This document shows, in pieces, positions 19,198 to 28,266 of a DNA stretch of 64,000 nt. A program made the position numbers and the translations under genes. Numbering within the stretch: position 1 is the stretch's first letter; each line of letters begins with the position of its first letter. The stretch is taken from assembly GCA_965229335.1 (NCBI GenBank), contig OZ245874.1, positions 2,852,001 to 2,916,000 of the forward strand. The letters run 5' to 3'. Source of the stretch: JAFKFH01 sp017307375. Lineage in GTDB: Bacteria; Pseudomonadota; Alphaproteobacteria; Ferrovibrionales; Ferrovibrionaceae. A model generated the notes under the pieces. It was not told the origin of the DNA. It did no database searches and was given only the letters and a program-made list of their open reading frames with translations.

Positions 19198-20481
19198 ATG
19201 AGCGGGACGATCTCCACTTTCTTTGAAGCCCCACTATCCCAGGCGGATCGGGCGGTTTTCGACGGTATCCAGGCGGAGCTTGGCCGCCAGCGCGACAAGC
19301 TGGAGTTGATCGCCTCGGAGAACATCGTCAGCCGGGCGGTGCTGGAGGCGCAGGGGTCGGTTCTGACCAACAAATACGCCGAAGGTTATCCCGGCCGGCG
19401 CTATTACGGCGGCTGCGAGCATGTCGACGTCACCGAGCAACTGGCCATCGACCGGGCCAAGGCGCTGTTCGGGGCCGAGTTCGCCAACGTCCAGCCCCAT
19501 TCCGGCGCCCAGGCCAACATGACCGTGCTGTTCGCCCTGCTGCAGCCCGGCGATACGATCCTGGGGCTGAGCCTGCCCCATGGCGGCCATCTGACCCATG
19601 GCGCGGCGCCGACCGTGTCGGGGCGCTGGTTCAAGGCGGTTTCCTACGGCGTCGACGAGCAGACCCACCTGATCGACTACGACCAGGTCGAGGCGCTGGC
19701 GCGCGAGCACAAGCCGAAGCTGATCATCGCCGGCGGCTCGGCCTATCCCCGGCTGATCGATTTCCCGCGCTTCCGTGCCATCGCCGATGCGGTCGGGGCG
19801 TATCTGATGGTCGACATGGCGCATTTCGCCGGCCTCGTCGTCGGCGGCGTCCATCCGAGCCCGCTGCCGCATGCCCATGTGGTGACCTCGACCACCCACA
19901 AGACCCTGCGCGGCCCGCGCGGCGGCCTCGTCCTGACCAACGATCCCGACATCGCCAAGAAGATCAATTCGGCCGTGTTCCCCGGCATCCAGGGCGGGCC
20001 GCTGGAGCATGTCATCGCCGCCAAGGCGGTGGCCTTCGGCGAGGCGCTGAAGCCCGAGTTCAGGGCCTATGCCGAAACCGTGGTCGAGAATGCCCGCACC
20101 CTGGCCGCCGGGCTGGTCCGCCGCGGCTGCGCCATCGTCTCGGGCGGCACCGATACCCATCTGATGCTGGTCGACCTGCGGCCCAAGGGCCTGACCGGCA
20201 AGGCGACCGAGCATGCGCTGGACCGCGCCTCGATCACCTGCAACAAGAACGGCATCCCGTTCGACCCGGAGAAGCCCGCCGTCACGTCGGGGATTCGGCT
20301 CGGCACCCCGGCGCTGACCACCCGCGGCTTCGGCCCGGCCGAATTCACCGTCGTCGCCGACCTGATCGGCGACGTGCTCGATGCGCTGGCGCGTGGCGAG
20401 GAGGAGGGGCCGAGCTATGATGCCGTGCGGCAGGGTGTCGCCCAACTCTGCCGGCGCTTCCCCATCTATCCCGGGCTCTGA
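19198..20481 (+). CDS. glyA: serine hydroxymethyltransferase GlyA
   Basis: This 427-residue PLP enzyme interconverts glycine plus 5,10-methylene-THF with serine plus THF. PLP-binding Lys235 is in VVTSTTHKTLRGPRGG. Other family motifs are LIASENIVS near residue 37, YPGRRYYGGCEHVD near residue 64, and MVDMAHFAGL. The ATG at 19198 follows AGGGCGAGG. Here it probably serves betaine catabolism: it converts glycine from the sarcosine oxidase step to serine using the one-carbon units that the same step releases. It is the first gene of the glyA-gbcA-gbcB group. Confidence 0.96.
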   Translation: MSGTISTFFEAPLSQADRAVFDGIQAELGRQRDKLELIASENIVSRAVLEAQGSVLTNKYAEGYPGRRYYGGCEHVDVTEQLAIDRAKALFGAEFANVQPHSGAQANMTVLFALLQPGDTILGLSLPHGGHLTHGAAPTVSGRWFKAVSYGVDEQTHLIDYDQVEALAREHKPKLIIAGGSAYPRLIDFPRFRAIADAVGAYLMVDMAHFAGLVVGGVHPSPLPHAHVVTSTTHKTLRGPRGGLVLTNDPDIAKKINSAVFPGIQGGPLEHVIAAKAVAFGEALKPEFRAYAETVVENARTLAAGLVRRGCAIVSGGTDTHLMLVDLRPKGLTGKATEHALDRASITCNKNGIPFDPEKPAVTSGIRLGTPALTTRGFGPAEFTVVADLIGDVLDALARGEEEGPSYDAVRQGVAQLCRRFPIYPGL

Positions 20482-20501
20482 TATCACGTCTCTGATATCA
20501 C
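20476..20501. repeat. 12-bp direct repeat holding two TGATATCA palindromes
   Basis: CTCTGATATCAC occurs at 20476-20487 and again at 20490-20501, spaced 14 bp. Each copy contains the palindrome TGATATCA. The first copy overlaps the glyA stop codon; gbcA starts 35 bp after the second. It may be an operator pair for gbcA or a small duplication. Confidence 0.55.
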
Positions 20502-20535
20502 TCGGGCCAGCCAACCAGTCATACCGGTAGCCATC

Positions 20536-21798
20536 ATGAACGACGCGGTCCCGTTTTCCTCCTCCACGCTGTCCCAGCTGCTGCATCGCCGCCGGCCCAA
20601 TTTCAGCCTGGAGGCGCCGTTCTACACGTCGCCCGAGATCTTCAAGGCCGACATCGACATCATCTTCCACCGCCACTGGATCTATGTCGGCATCGAGCCC
20701 GACGTGCCGGAGCCGGGCGACGTGGTCACGGTCAGCGTCGGCGATACCTCGGTGCTGATCGTGCGCGACGACGACATGGCCGTCCGCGCCTTCCACAATG
20801 TCTGCCGCCATCGCGGCGCGCGGCTTGTCACCGACGAGCGGACGTCGGTCGGCAATCTGGTCTGCAAGTACCATCAGTGGACCTATGGCCTGACCGGCGA
20901 GCTGCTCTATGCCGAGCATATGGGCGACGGCTTCGACAAGAGCTGCCGGGGCTTGAAGCCCGTCCATCTGAAGAACATCGCCGGCCTGCTGTTCATCTGC
21001 CTGGCCGAGAACCCGCCCGCCGACATCGAGGAGATGGCGGCGGTGATGACGCCCTATATCGCGCCGCACCAGGTTGCCAACACCAAGATCGCCTACCAGG
21101 CCGATCTGATCGAGCCGGGCAACTGGAAGCTGACGATGGAGAACAACCGCGAGTGCTATCACTGCAGCGTCAATCACCCTGAGCTGACCATCCCGCTGTT
21201 CGCCAATTCCTACGGCTTCGTGCCGGGCGACGAGCTGGGGATCGAGCAGGCCAGGCGCTATGACGAGATGGTCGCCGAGCGCACGGCGAGCTGGGAGGGG
21301 CGCGGCCTGCCGTCGCGCGAGGTCGATCATCTGGCCGACCGCGTCACCGGCTTCCGCACCCAGCGCATGCCGCTCGACGGCACCGGCCAGTCGCAGACGA
21401 TGGATACCTTGGTCGCCTGCCGCAAGCTGCTCGGCGGCTTCAACGATCCGGCGCTGGGCGGGCTGTCGTTCTGGACCCAGCCCAATTCCTGGCACCATTT
21501 CATGAGCGACCATATCGTCACCTTCTCGGCCCTGCCGCTCGATGCCGGGCGCACGCTGGTGCGCACCAAGTGGCTGGTCCACAAGGATGCGGTCGAAGGC
21601 GAGGATTACGACGTCGAGAACCTGACGACGGTGTGGAAGGCGACCAACCAGCAGGATTCCGACCTGGTGGGCCTGGGCCAGCTCGGCGTGGTCAGCCCGG
21701 CCTACGAGCCCGGCCCCTATTCGCCCAATACCGAGTATCTGGTCGAAAAGTTCATCGCCTGGTATGTCGACCGCATGTCGGAACACGTGAAGGCCTGA
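20536..21798 (+). CDS. gbcA: glycine betaine monooxygenase oxygenase subunit GbcA
   Basis: This 420-residue Rieske non-haem iron oxygenase removes one methyl group from glycine betaine, giving dimethylglycine and formaldehyde. The Rieske centre is Cys90-x-His92 (NVCRHRGARL) and Cys110-x2-His113 (LVCKYHQWTYG). The catalytic domain includes ENNRECYHCSVNHPEL, with mononuclear iron ligands. The long N-terminus and the adjacent ferredoxin reductase are typical of GbcAB. The neighbours glyA, purU and the sox genes strongly support glycine betaine over other aromatic-ring-oxygenase substrates. Confidence 0.93.
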   Translation: MNDAVPFSSSTLSQLLHRRRPNFSLEAPFYTSPEIFKADIDIIFHRHWIYVGIEPDVPEPGDVVTVSVGDTSVLIVRDDDMAVRAFHNVCRHRGARLVTDERTSVGNLVCKYHQWTYGLTGELLYAEHMGDGFDKSCRGLKPVHLKNIAGLLFICLAENPPADIEEMAAVMTPYIAPHQVANTKIAYQADLIEPGNWKLTMENNRECYHCSVNHPELTIPLFANSYGFVPGDELGIEQARRYDEMVAERTASWEGRGLPSREVDHLADRVTGFRTQRMPLDGTGQSQTMDTLVACRKLLGGFNDPALGGLSFWTQPNSWHHFMSDHIVTFSALPLDAGRTLVRTKWLVHKDAVEGEDYDVENLTTVWKATNQQDSDLVGLGQLGVVSPAYEPGPYSPNTEYLVEKFIAWYVDRMSEHVKA

Positions 21799-21805
21799 GT
21801 TGAGC

Positions 21806-22903
21806 ATGTCGATCGAGCCGGTTGCCCGCCTTCTCGAGCCCGGCCGGGGCCCGTGGGACCCCGAGGCGTCGGATATCCTGGTCTGCCGCGGCGTGCGCGA
21901 CGAAACCCACGATGTCCGCACCTTCCTGTTCGAGTCCGAACAGCCGGCGCGCTTCCACTACGAGCCGGGCCAGTTCCTGACGCTGGAGCTGGAGATCGAC
22001 GGGCGCACGGTCAACCGCTGCTACACCATCTCGTCGGCGCCGACCCGGCCGCATCTGATCTCGATCACGGTCAAGCGCATCCCGGGCGGCGTGGTCTCGC
22101 CCTGGCTGCATCAGAACGTCAGGGCGGGCAGCCGGATCAGGGCGGTGGGGCCGCTGGGCGACTTCACCTCGTTCCGCCACCACGCGTCGAAATACCTGTT
22201 CCTGTCGGGCGGCAGCGGCATCACCCCGCTGATGTCGATGGCCCGCACCTATCACGACCTGGCCGAGGCGCGCGACATCGTCTTCGTCCATGCCGCGCGC
22301 AGCCCGGCCGACATCATCTATCGCCACGAACAGGCGATGATGAGCCATACCAACCCGCATTTCCGCGCCGTGGCGGTCTGCGAGGCGGATTCGCCCGGCG
22401 AGGTCTGGGGCGGGTTCCGCGGGCGGCTCAGCCTGCCGATGCTGCAGCTGATCGCGCCCGATTTCCTCGAGCGCGAGGTCTTCACCTGCGGCCCGGCGCC
22501 GTTCATGGCCGCGGTGCGCGCGATGCTGGCCCAGGCCGGCTACGACATGGCGCGCTATCACGAGGAAAGCTTCGATTTCGGCACGCTGATGGCCGAGGAG
22601 GCTGCCGAGGCCGCCGCAGCGCCGGAGGCGCCGGGCGAGCAGGTCTTCAAGGTCGAATTCACCAAGAGCCGCCGGGTCATCGAATGCGGGCCCGATACCA
22701 ACGTGCTCGATGCCGCGCGCAAGGCCGGGATGCGCCTGCCGTCGTCCTGCACCAAGGGGCTGTGCGGCACCTGCAAGAGCCGCAAGCTGGCCGGCGAGGT
22801 CGAGATGAAGCACCAGGGCGGGATCCGCCAGCGCGAGATCGACCAGGGCATGGTGCTGATCTGCTGCGCCAAGCCGCGCTCGGACCTCGTGATCGAACGC
22901 TGA
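21806..22903 (+). CDS. gbcB: glycine betaine monooxygenase reductase subunit GbcB
   Basis: This 365-residue iron-sulfur flavoprotein passes electrons from NAD(P)H to GbcA. An FAD/NAD-binding ferredoxin-reductase module comes first (RCYTISSAPTRPHLISITVK, then LFLSGGSGITPLMSMA, and EVFTCGPAPFMAAVRAML). A C-terminal plant-type [2Fe-2S] domain follows, with cysteines in LPSSCTKGLCGTCKSRKL and LICCAKP. The start is ATG 21806; a TTG at 21800 would add two residues. It lies 7 bp after gbcA and ends at a strong bidirectional terminator. Confidence 0.93.
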   Translation: MSIEPVARLLEPGRGPWDPEASDILVCRGVRDETHDVRTFLFESEQPARFHYEPGQFLTLELEIDGRTVNRCYTISSAPTRPHLISITVKRIPGGVVSPWLHQNVRAGSRIRAVGPLGDFTSFRHHASKYLFLSGGSGITPLMSMARTYHDLAEARDIVFVHAARSPADIIYRHEQAMMSHTNPHFRAVAVCEADSPGEVWGGFRGRLSLPMLQLIAPDFLEREVFTCGPAPFMAAVRAMLAQAGYDMARYHEESFDFGTLMAEEAAEAAAAPEAPGEQVFKVEFTKSRRVIECGPDTNVLDAARKAGMRLPSSCTKGLCGTCKSRKLAGEVEMKHQGGIRQREIDQGMVLICCAKPRSDLVIER

Positions 22904-22922
22904 TCGGCCCGCGGGGCACGAC

Positions 22923-22958
22923 AAAAAGCCCGCCGCGGGTGATCGCGGCGGGCTTTTT
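22923..22958. terminator. bidirectional terminator between gbcB and purU
   Basis: A perfect 15-bp stem (AAAAAGCCCGCCGCG paired with CGCGGCGGGCTTTTT) with the loop GGTGAT has a T5 run on both strands. It serves the convergent gbcB and purU genes. Confidence 0.95.
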
Positions 22959-22970
22959 CATGGGCGTCGG

Positions 22971-23834
22971 CTACTTGAAGACGACGGTCCGGCTGCCGTT
23001 CAGCAGCACGCGATGCTCGATCTGGTACTTGACCGCGCGGGCCAGCACGACGCTTTCGATGTCGCGGCCGATCGCGGCCATGTCCTCGGCGGTGTGGGCA
23101 TGGTCGACGCGCTGCGTCTCCTGCTCGATGATCGGGCCTTCGTCGAGGTCGGGGGTGACGAAATGGGCGGTGGCGCCGATCAGCTTGACCCCGCGCGCAT
23201 GGGCCTGGTGATAGGGCTTGGCCCCCTTGAACGACGGCAGGAACGAGTGGTGGATGTTGATCGCGCGGCCGGCCAGATGCCGGCACATGTCGTCGGACAA
23301 GACCTGCATGTAGCGGGCCAGCACGACGAGATCGGCCCCGGTCGCCGCGATCAGTTCTTTCAGCTGGCCTTCCTGCTGCGGCTTGGTCGCCGCGGTGATC
23401 GGCAGGTAGTGGAAGGGAATGCGGCTCGACGCCACCAGGTCCTCGAAATCGTGGTGGTTGGAGCCGACGCCGACGATATCCATCGGCAGCGCGCCGATGC
23501 GCTGTCGGTAGAGCAGGTCGTTCAGGCAATGGCCGAACTTCGAGACCATGATCAGCACCCTGGCGCGTGCGGTGGCGTCGTGGATGCTCCATTGCATCTT
23601 GTAGCGCTCGGCGATCGGGCGGAACACCGCCTCCAGCCCCGCGCGCTCGATCGTCCCGTCGATCGGCGTGAACGAGACGCGCATGAAGAAACGCTCGGTC
23701 TCGCGGTCGCCGAACTGCGCGGAATCGATGATGTTGGCGCCGTTCTGGGTCAGGAAGCCCGACACCGCGTTGACGATGCCGATGGTGTCGACGCAGGACA
23801 GCTTCAGGATGAAGCGCGGGTCCTGGAGTTTCAT
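22971..23834 (-). CDS. purU: formyltetrahydrofolate deformylase PurU
   Basis: This 287-residue enzyme hydrolyses 10-formyl-THF to formate and THF. An N-terminal ACT domain (LKLSCVDTIGIVNAVSGFL) precedes a formyltransferase-like domain with INIHHSFLPSFKGAKPYHQA and TAHFVTPDLDEGPII. The ATG at 23834 (MKLQDPRF) follows a GGAGG-like site; a start further upstream would add an unrelated tail. In this locus it should recycle folate loaded with the one-carbon units that betaine and sarcosine demethylation release. It has its own upstream control region. Confidence 0.95.
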   Translation of the reverse strand: MKLQDPRFILKLSCVDTIGIVNAVSGFLTQNGANIIDSAQFGDRETERFFMRVSFTPIDGTIERAGLEAVFRPIAERYKMQWSIHDATARARVLIMVSKFGHCLNDLLYRQRIGALPMDIVGVGSNHHDFEDLVASSRIPFHYLPITAATKPQQEGQLKELIAATGADLVVLARYMQVLSDDMCRHLAGRAINIHHSFLPSFKGAKPYHQAHARGVKLIGATAHFVTPDLDEGPIIEQETQRVDHAHTAEDMAAIGRDIESVVLARAVKYQIEHRVLLNGSRTVVFK

Positions 23835-23899
23835 GGGCGTGGCCTCCCCCTCGGGATTCTCTGATGGCAGCCATCCTGCCATCGGGGGGCGCCGGCGAT

Positions 23900-23937
23900 C
23901 TTGGCGGCAAACGACAAGCGATTTGCGCGAATGCGAC
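23900..23937 (-). promoter_or_regulatory. tandem GbdR-type motif upstream of purU
   Basis: On the minus strand, 23937-23922 reads GTCGCATTCGCGCAAA, a full match to GTCGYWTYNGYGCAAA. A weaker copy (plus-strand CTTGGCGGCAAACGAC, 23900-23915) lies exactly 22 bp closer to purU. Both are between the proX terminator and the purU start. Confidence 0.5.
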
Positions 23938-23952
23938 GGCTGGACATGCAAA

Positions 23953-23978
23953 GGGCGGCGCCGTCGCCGGCGCCGCCC
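23953..23978 (-). terminator. hairpin terminator after the proX-like gene
   Basis: GGGCGGCGCC (23953-23962) and GGCGCCGCCC (23969-23978) form a perfect 10-bp stem with a 6-nt loop. On the minus strand TTT follows. It separates the proVWX-like operon from purU. The same two arms recur after groEL. Confidence 0.65.
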
Positions 23979-23999
23979 GATGATAAGACTAAATGCCTG

Positions 24000-24851
24000 T
24001 CACTTGATCCAGGCGTCGACCTTGGCCGGGTTCTCGGCCACCCACTTGGCCGCTGTCTCGGCCGGCTTGGCGCCCTTTTCCTCGTTCCACAGCATCACCT
24101 TCTGCTCGTCGTCGAGCGACAGCTTGAACTTGGAGAGGATCGCATGCACCTCCGGCATGTCGGCCTTCAGGCCCTTGCGGGCGACGGTGTTGACGGTTTC
24201 CTCGCCGCCGAACACGCCCTTCGGATCTTCGAGGTATTTCAGCTCCCACCGGCCGAACATCCAGTGCGGGGTCCAGGTGGTGACGACGATGTCCTGCTTC
24301 TTGTCCATCGCGTCCTTCAACGCCGCCGTCATCGTCGCATCGGTGCCGTCGACCAGGCGCACCGGCAGGCCATAGGCCTGGATCGCCTTGTCCGATGCCT
24401 TCATCAGACCGGCGCCGGGGTCGATGCCGATGATCTTGTTGTTGACCAGGCCGCCCTTGGTCTTCAGGTCCTCGATCGAGGTCAGCGGCGAGGTCTTGGG
24501 CACCGCCCAGCCGATCTTGGCGCCGGTCACGTTCGGGCCGATCAGGTCGACCTGGTCCTTCAGGCGCTCGTAGTAGGAGGCATGGGTCGCCGGCAGCCAG
24601 GCGGCGACCATCGCGTCGGCCTGGTTGGTCGCCACCGCCTGCCACATCGCCGCGGCGGCGAGCGGGGTGATGGTGACCTCGTAACCCTTCTTCTCCAGCG
24701 CGATCTTCAGCACGTTGGTCGCGACGACGGCGTCCGACCATTCGACATAGGCCAGCTTGACCTTCTTGCCCTGCGCCTCGGCGTTGCCGGCGGTGAGCGC
24801 GACGGCGGCGACGGCGGCCATCGCGCCCAGGAAGAACCTGCGATACATCAT
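24000..24851 (-). CDS. glycine betaine/proline-betaine-type ABC substrate-binding protein
   Basis: This 283-residue periplasmic OpuAC-family protein has a signal peptide (MMYRRFFLGAMAAVAAVALT, cleaved near AEA-QG). Trp residues that could form the ligand cage are in VEWSD, AMWQAVA, AAWLPATHA and TTWTPHWMFG. The ATG at 24851 follows GAGGGG. It is the last gene of a proV-proW-proX-like operon embedded in betaine catabolism genes, so glycine betaine or an intermediate such as dimethylglycine or carnitine is the likely cargo. Confidence 0.9.
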   Translation of the reverse strand: MMYRRFFLGAMAAVAAVALTAGNAEAQGKKVKLAYVEWSDAVVATNVLKIALEKKGYEVTITPLAAAAMWQAVATNQADAMVAAWLPATHASYYERLKDQVDLIGPNVTGAKIGWAVPKTSPLTSIEDLKTKGGLVNNKIIGIDPGAGLMKASDKAIQAYGLPVRLVDGTDATMTAALKDAMDKKQDIVVTTWTPHWMFGRWELKYLEDPKGVFGGEETVNTVARKGLKADMPEVHAILSKFKLSLDDEQKVMLWNEEKGAKPAETAAKWVAENPAKVDAWIK

Positions 24852-24885
24852 GATTGAGCCCCTCTGTTTGACGTTGCTTGAATGG

Positions 24886-25743
24886 TCAATGTGCAGCCTG
24901 GCCCGTCGGCCGCAGCCGCAGGGCAAGCTTCTGGGTGACGCGGTCGAGGATGACGGCGACGATGACGATGGCGATGCCGGCCTCGAAGCCGGCGCCGGCC
25001 TCCAGCCGCTGGATCGAGCGCCAGACTTCGCGGCCCAGGCCGCCGGCCCCGATCATCGCGGCGATCACCACCATCGACAGGGCCAGCATGATCGTCTGGT
25101 TGACGCCGGCCATGATGGTCGGGACCGCCAGCGGCAGCTGGACCTTGAACAGCTTCTGCATCGGCGTCGATCCGAAGGCCTCGGACGCCTCGATCAGTTC
25201 GCGCGGCACCTGCATGATGCCGAGCGCGGTCAGGCGGATCACCGGCGGCATCGAGAAGATGATGGTGGCAAAGCAGGCCGAGACCGGGCCGAGGCCGAAG
25301 AACGGGATGGCCGGGATCAGGTAGATGAAGCTCGGCATCGTCTGCATCATGTCGAGGAACGGGCCGACGGTGCGCCAGACCCGCCGGGACAGCGCGCAGG
25401 CGATGCCGAGCGGCACGCCGATGACCAGCGCGGCCGAGGTCGCCAGCGTCACCAGGATCATCGTCTCGACCGTCGGCACCCACAGCCGCAGGTTCCACAG
25501 GAAGGCGAGGCCGGCGGCGGCCATGATGCCGGGGCGGATGCCGGCGATGCGCCAGCAGATCGCGGCCAGCACGACGATGGTGATCGGCGGCGGCACGGCC
25601 GACAGCGCGGCCGTCGACACCTCGATCCAGTTGGCGATCACCCCGGCGACCGCGAGCGTCACGCCCGACAGATGCACCGTCAGCCAGGTCAGCGCCTGGT
25701 CGCAGAGCGTATCAAGCGGAAATTTTGGGATGGACCAGTCCAT
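24886..25743 (-). CDS. glycine betaine ABC transporter permease (ProW/OpuAB-like)
   Basis: This 285-residue inner-membrane permease carries the family motif DMMQTMPSFIYLIPAIPFFG and the coupling loop RELIEASEAFGSTPMQKLFK. The ATG at 25743 has GGAGG upstream and lies inside the 3' end of the ATPase gene (32-bp overlap), so the two are translationally coupled. It works with the ATPase at 25712 and the binding protein at 24000. Confidence 0.92.
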   Translation of the reverse strand: MDWSIPKFPLDTLCDQALTWLTVHLSGVTLAVAGVIANWIEVSTAALSAVPPPITIVVLAAICWRIAGIRPGIMAAAGLAFLWNLRLWVPTVETMILVTLATSAALVIGVPLGIACALSRRVWRTVGPFLDMMQTMPSFIYLIPAIPFFGLGPVSACFATIIFSMPPVIRLTALGIMQVPRELIEASEAFGSTPMQKLFKVQLPLAVPTIMAGVNQTIMLALSMVVIAAMIGAGGLGREVWRSIQRLEAGAGFEAGIAIVIVAVILDRVTQKLALRLRPTGQAAH

Positions 25744-26974
25744 GCCGGGCCTCCTCTGCCGATGCCGCTGCCGTGCCGGCGGTGTCGCGGGCGAGCGCGC
25801 GCGCCGCGCCGCGATGGGTGACGGTGCCGATCAGATGGCCCCGGTCGTCGACGACGGCGACGCCGTCGCGGTTTGCCGCCAGACGGGCGAAGGCCTGGCG
25901 CAGCGTCGCCGATGCCTCGACGCGGTCGCAGCCGGCCTCCATCACCGCGCCGATGGTGCCGGTGCAGCGCTCGACCTGCTCGCGCGTCGCGCGGCCGACC
26001 AGCCGCCCGCCCTCGTCGGTCACGTACCAGCTGGTCTGCTGGCAGGATGCGATGGCCAGCCGCGCTTCGGCCGCCGTATGGCCGGCGCGCAGCACCGCGA
26101 CGCCGCGATCGGCCAGCCGCTCGGCGGTCAGCACCGAGGAGACGTCGATATGCTCGACGAAGCGGCGGACATAGTCGGTGGCCGGGGCCAGCAGGATTTC
26201 CTCGGGGTTGCCGATCTGGACGATCGCGCCGTCCTTCATCAGCACGATGCGACCGCTCAGCGCGATCGCTTCGTCGAGGTCGTGGCTGACGAAGACGATG
26301 GTCTTGCCGAGCTTGCGCTGCAGCTGGCGCAGCTCGCCCTGCATGTCGCGACGGATCAGCGGGTCCAGGGCCGAGAATGCCTCGTCCATCAACAGGATGT
26401 CGGCATCGACGGCCAGCGCGCGGGCGAGCCCGGCGCGCTGCTGCATGCCGCCGGAAAGCTGGTTGGGGTATTTCGCTTCCCAGCCCTTCAGCCCGACCAC
26501 CTCGATGGCGGCGAGCGCCTTTTCCGCCCGCTGGGCCTTGGGCACGTTCTGGATTTCCAGCCCGTATTCGACATTGCCCTGGATCGTGCGGTTGGGGAAC
26601 AGCGCGAAATGCTGGAACACCATGCCGAACTTGTGGCGGCGGAATTCCAGCAGGTCCTTCTGGTTCAGCCGGGTGACGTCGGTGCCGTCGACCACGATCG
26701 CCCCGGCCGACGGTTCGACCAGCCGGTTGATGCAGCGCAGCATCGTCGACTTGCCCGAACCCGACAGCCCCATGACCACGAGGATCTCGCCCTCGGCCAC
26801 GTCGAACGAGACGCGGTTGAGCCCGACGACGGTGCCGAGCCTTTCCAGGATGACGTCCTTGGTCTCGCCGGCCTCGAGCATGGCCAGCGCCTTCTGCGGC
26901 TGGTCGGAAAAGACCTTCGAAACCGCCTGGACCGCGATACGCGTCCGGGCCTGCGGCTCAGCCTGCGATACCAA
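25712..26974 (-). CDS. glycine betaine ABC transporter ATPase (ProV/OpuAA-like)
   Basis: This 420-residue ATPase has Walker A GLSGSGKST, Q-loop FQHFALFPN, signature LSGGMQQR and Walker B ILLMDEA, then a pair of CBS domains (residues about 280-400) that in OpuA sense ionic strength. Note DEA in place of DEP after Walker B, which is normal in ProV. The apparent start is TTG at 26974, behind AGGTAGGGG. It is the first gene of the importer operon, and a GbdR-type motif lies 105-143 bp upstream. Confidence 0.91.
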   Translation of the reverse strand: MVSQAEPQARTRIAVQAVSKVFSDQPQKALAMLEAGETKDVILERLGTVVGLNRVSFDVAEGEILVVMGLSGSGKSTMLRCINRLVEPSAGAIVVDGTDVTRLNQKDLLEFRRHKFGMVFQHFALFPNRTIQGNVEYGLEIQNVPKAQRAEKALAAIEVVGLKGWEAKYPNQLSGGMQQRAGLARALAVDADILLMDEAFSALDPLIRRDMQGELRQLQRKLGKTIVFVSHDLDEAIALSGRIVLMKDGAIVQIGNPEEILLAPATDYVRRFVEHIDVSSVLTAERLADRGVAVLRAGHTAAEARLAIASCQQTSWYVTDEGGRLVGRATREQVERCTGTIGAVMEAGCDRVEASATLRQAFARLAANRDGVAVVDDRGHLIGTVTHRGAARALARDTAGTAAASAEEARHGLVHPKISA

Positions 26975-27078
26975 TGCCCCTACCTATCCCCCCGGTGGTC
27001 GCCATCTGCCCCTGCAAGCCTGTTCGTTTTCGATTTTTCGAAAACAGCTTGCGGCGAATTGCCGCGCCGAACTTGTCC

Positions 27079-27117
27079 GAAACGGACAAACGACCCGGCG
27101 ATTTGCGACACATCGAT
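27079..27117 (-). promoter_or_regulatory. candidate GbdR-type motif pair upstream of the proV-like gene
   Basis: On the plus strand TTTGCGACACATCGAT (27102-27117) and GAAACGGACAAACGAC (27079-27094) are partial matches to the reverse complement of GTCGYWTYNGYGCAAA, 23 bp apart. The second shares CAAACGAC with the weak purU copy. The match is weaker than at choX, purU and soxB. Confidence 0.35.
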
Positions 27118-27160
27118 GCTACGGAAGGCGGAGGCCGCGAACCGCGTCGCCGCGCCCGCT

Positions 27161-28222
27161 TCAGTCGAACAGCCGGCTGGCCGCGAGCGAGGCCGGCGCC
27201 GTCATTTCCGGCAGGTGGCGGATCGCCTCGGCGCGCGCTTCCGACGGCGTCTTGCCGTAGAGTTCGCGGAACTGGCGCGAGAAATGCGCGCCGTCGGAGA
27301 AGCCGGCCTCGAGCGCGATATCGGTGATCGAGCGCGGGGTCTTGTCGAGCAGCCAGGCGGCATAGCGCAGCCGCAGCGTGCGGTAGAAGATCGCCGGCCG
27401 CACCCCCATCACGCTGAGGAACACGCGTTCGAGCTGGCGGGTCGACAGATGCAGCCGGTCGGCGATGTCGGCGATCGGCAAGGGGTCGGTGATGTGCTGC
27501 TCCATCATCAGCAGCGCCCGGCGCACATGCTTGTTGGAGACGGCGACGGCCACCGGCGGATGCGGCTGGGCCTCGTTGCCGGTGCGCGCCTTGTCGAGCA
27601 GCAGCACGTGCCGCGCCTTCTGCGAGACGGCGCGGCCGATATGGCGTTCGACCAGATAGGCGGCGAGATCGGCCGAACCGCCGCCGCCCGAACAGGTGAT
27701 GCGCTTGCCGTCGATCAGGTAGAGGCGGTCGGCCACGGCCGTGTGGTCGGGAAATTCCTCGATGAAGTCCTGGTAGTGATACCAGGACACGCAGACCCGG
27801 CGGCCGTCCATCAGCCCGGCGCGGCACAGGATGAACGACCCGGTGCAGACGCCGACCAGCGTCACCCCGGCGGCGGCGGCCTGGCGCAGATAGGCGATCG
27901 ATTCCTCGTCGAGCTGCTTGCCCTGGTGCAGCACCCCGCCGACGACGACGATGTAGTCGAACTCGGTCGGATCGGTCAGGCCGGAATTCTGGCTGATCGT
28001 GGTGCCGCAGGAGGCGCGCACCGGATCGGGCGTCGAATTCATGATCGACCAGCGGGCCAGGATCGGCCGGCTCAAATCGCCCTCGTCGGCGGCCAGCCGC
28101 AGATGGTCGACGAACAGCGAGAACGCCGACAGCGTGAAGTTCTTGGCCAGGATGAAGCCGACCGACAGCGGGCGGCTGCGGCCCTGGCCGCGATCCTTGT
28201 GCAGATTGGGGTCCTGGTTCAT
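27161..28222 (-). CDS. gbdR: GbdR-like AraC-family regulator with GATase1/DJ-1 domain
   Basis: This regulator of about 353 residues has an N-terminal class-I glutamine-amidotransferase-like (DJ-1/PfpI) domain (SVGFILAKNFTLSAFSLFVD, GVCTGSFILCRAGLMDG) and a C-terminal AraC DNA-binding domain (ITDPLPIADIADRLHLSTRQ, DIALEAGFSDGAHFSRQFRE). That layout is shared by GbdR, CdhR and ArgR-type activators. ATG 28222 is favoured by GCGAGGTG; an ATG at 28273 that overlaps the sdaA stop is the alternative and would add 17 residues. Its place between sdaA and the proV-like gene points to control of betaine and dimethylglycine catabolism. Confidence 0.88.
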   Translation of the reverse strand: MNQDPNLHKDRGQGRSRPLSVGFILAKNFTLSAFSLFVDHLRLAADEGDLSRPILARWSIMNSTPDPVRASCGTTISQNSGLTDPTEFDYIVVVGGVLHQGKQLDEESIAYLRQAAAAGVTLVGVCTGSFILCRAGLMDGRRVCVSWYHYQDFIEEFPDHTAVADRLYLIDGKRITCSGGGGSADLAAYLVERHIGRAVSQKARHVLLLDKARTGNEAQPHPPVAVAVSNKHVRRALLMMEQHITDPLPIADIADRLHLSTRQLERVFLSVMGVRPAIFYRTLRLRYAAWLLDKTPRSITDIALEAGFSDGAHFSRQFRELYGKTPSEARAEAIRHLPEMTAPASLAASRLFD

Positions 28223-28266
28223 CGGCGGCACCTCGCTGCCGCCGCCATATTGCCAGGAAACGCTCT

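Noticed and set aside
24878..24891. TTGAATGGTCAATG, similar to half of the BetI palindrome
   Set aside because: It lies over the stop codon of the proW-like gene inside an operon and is not palindromic, so it is probably chance.
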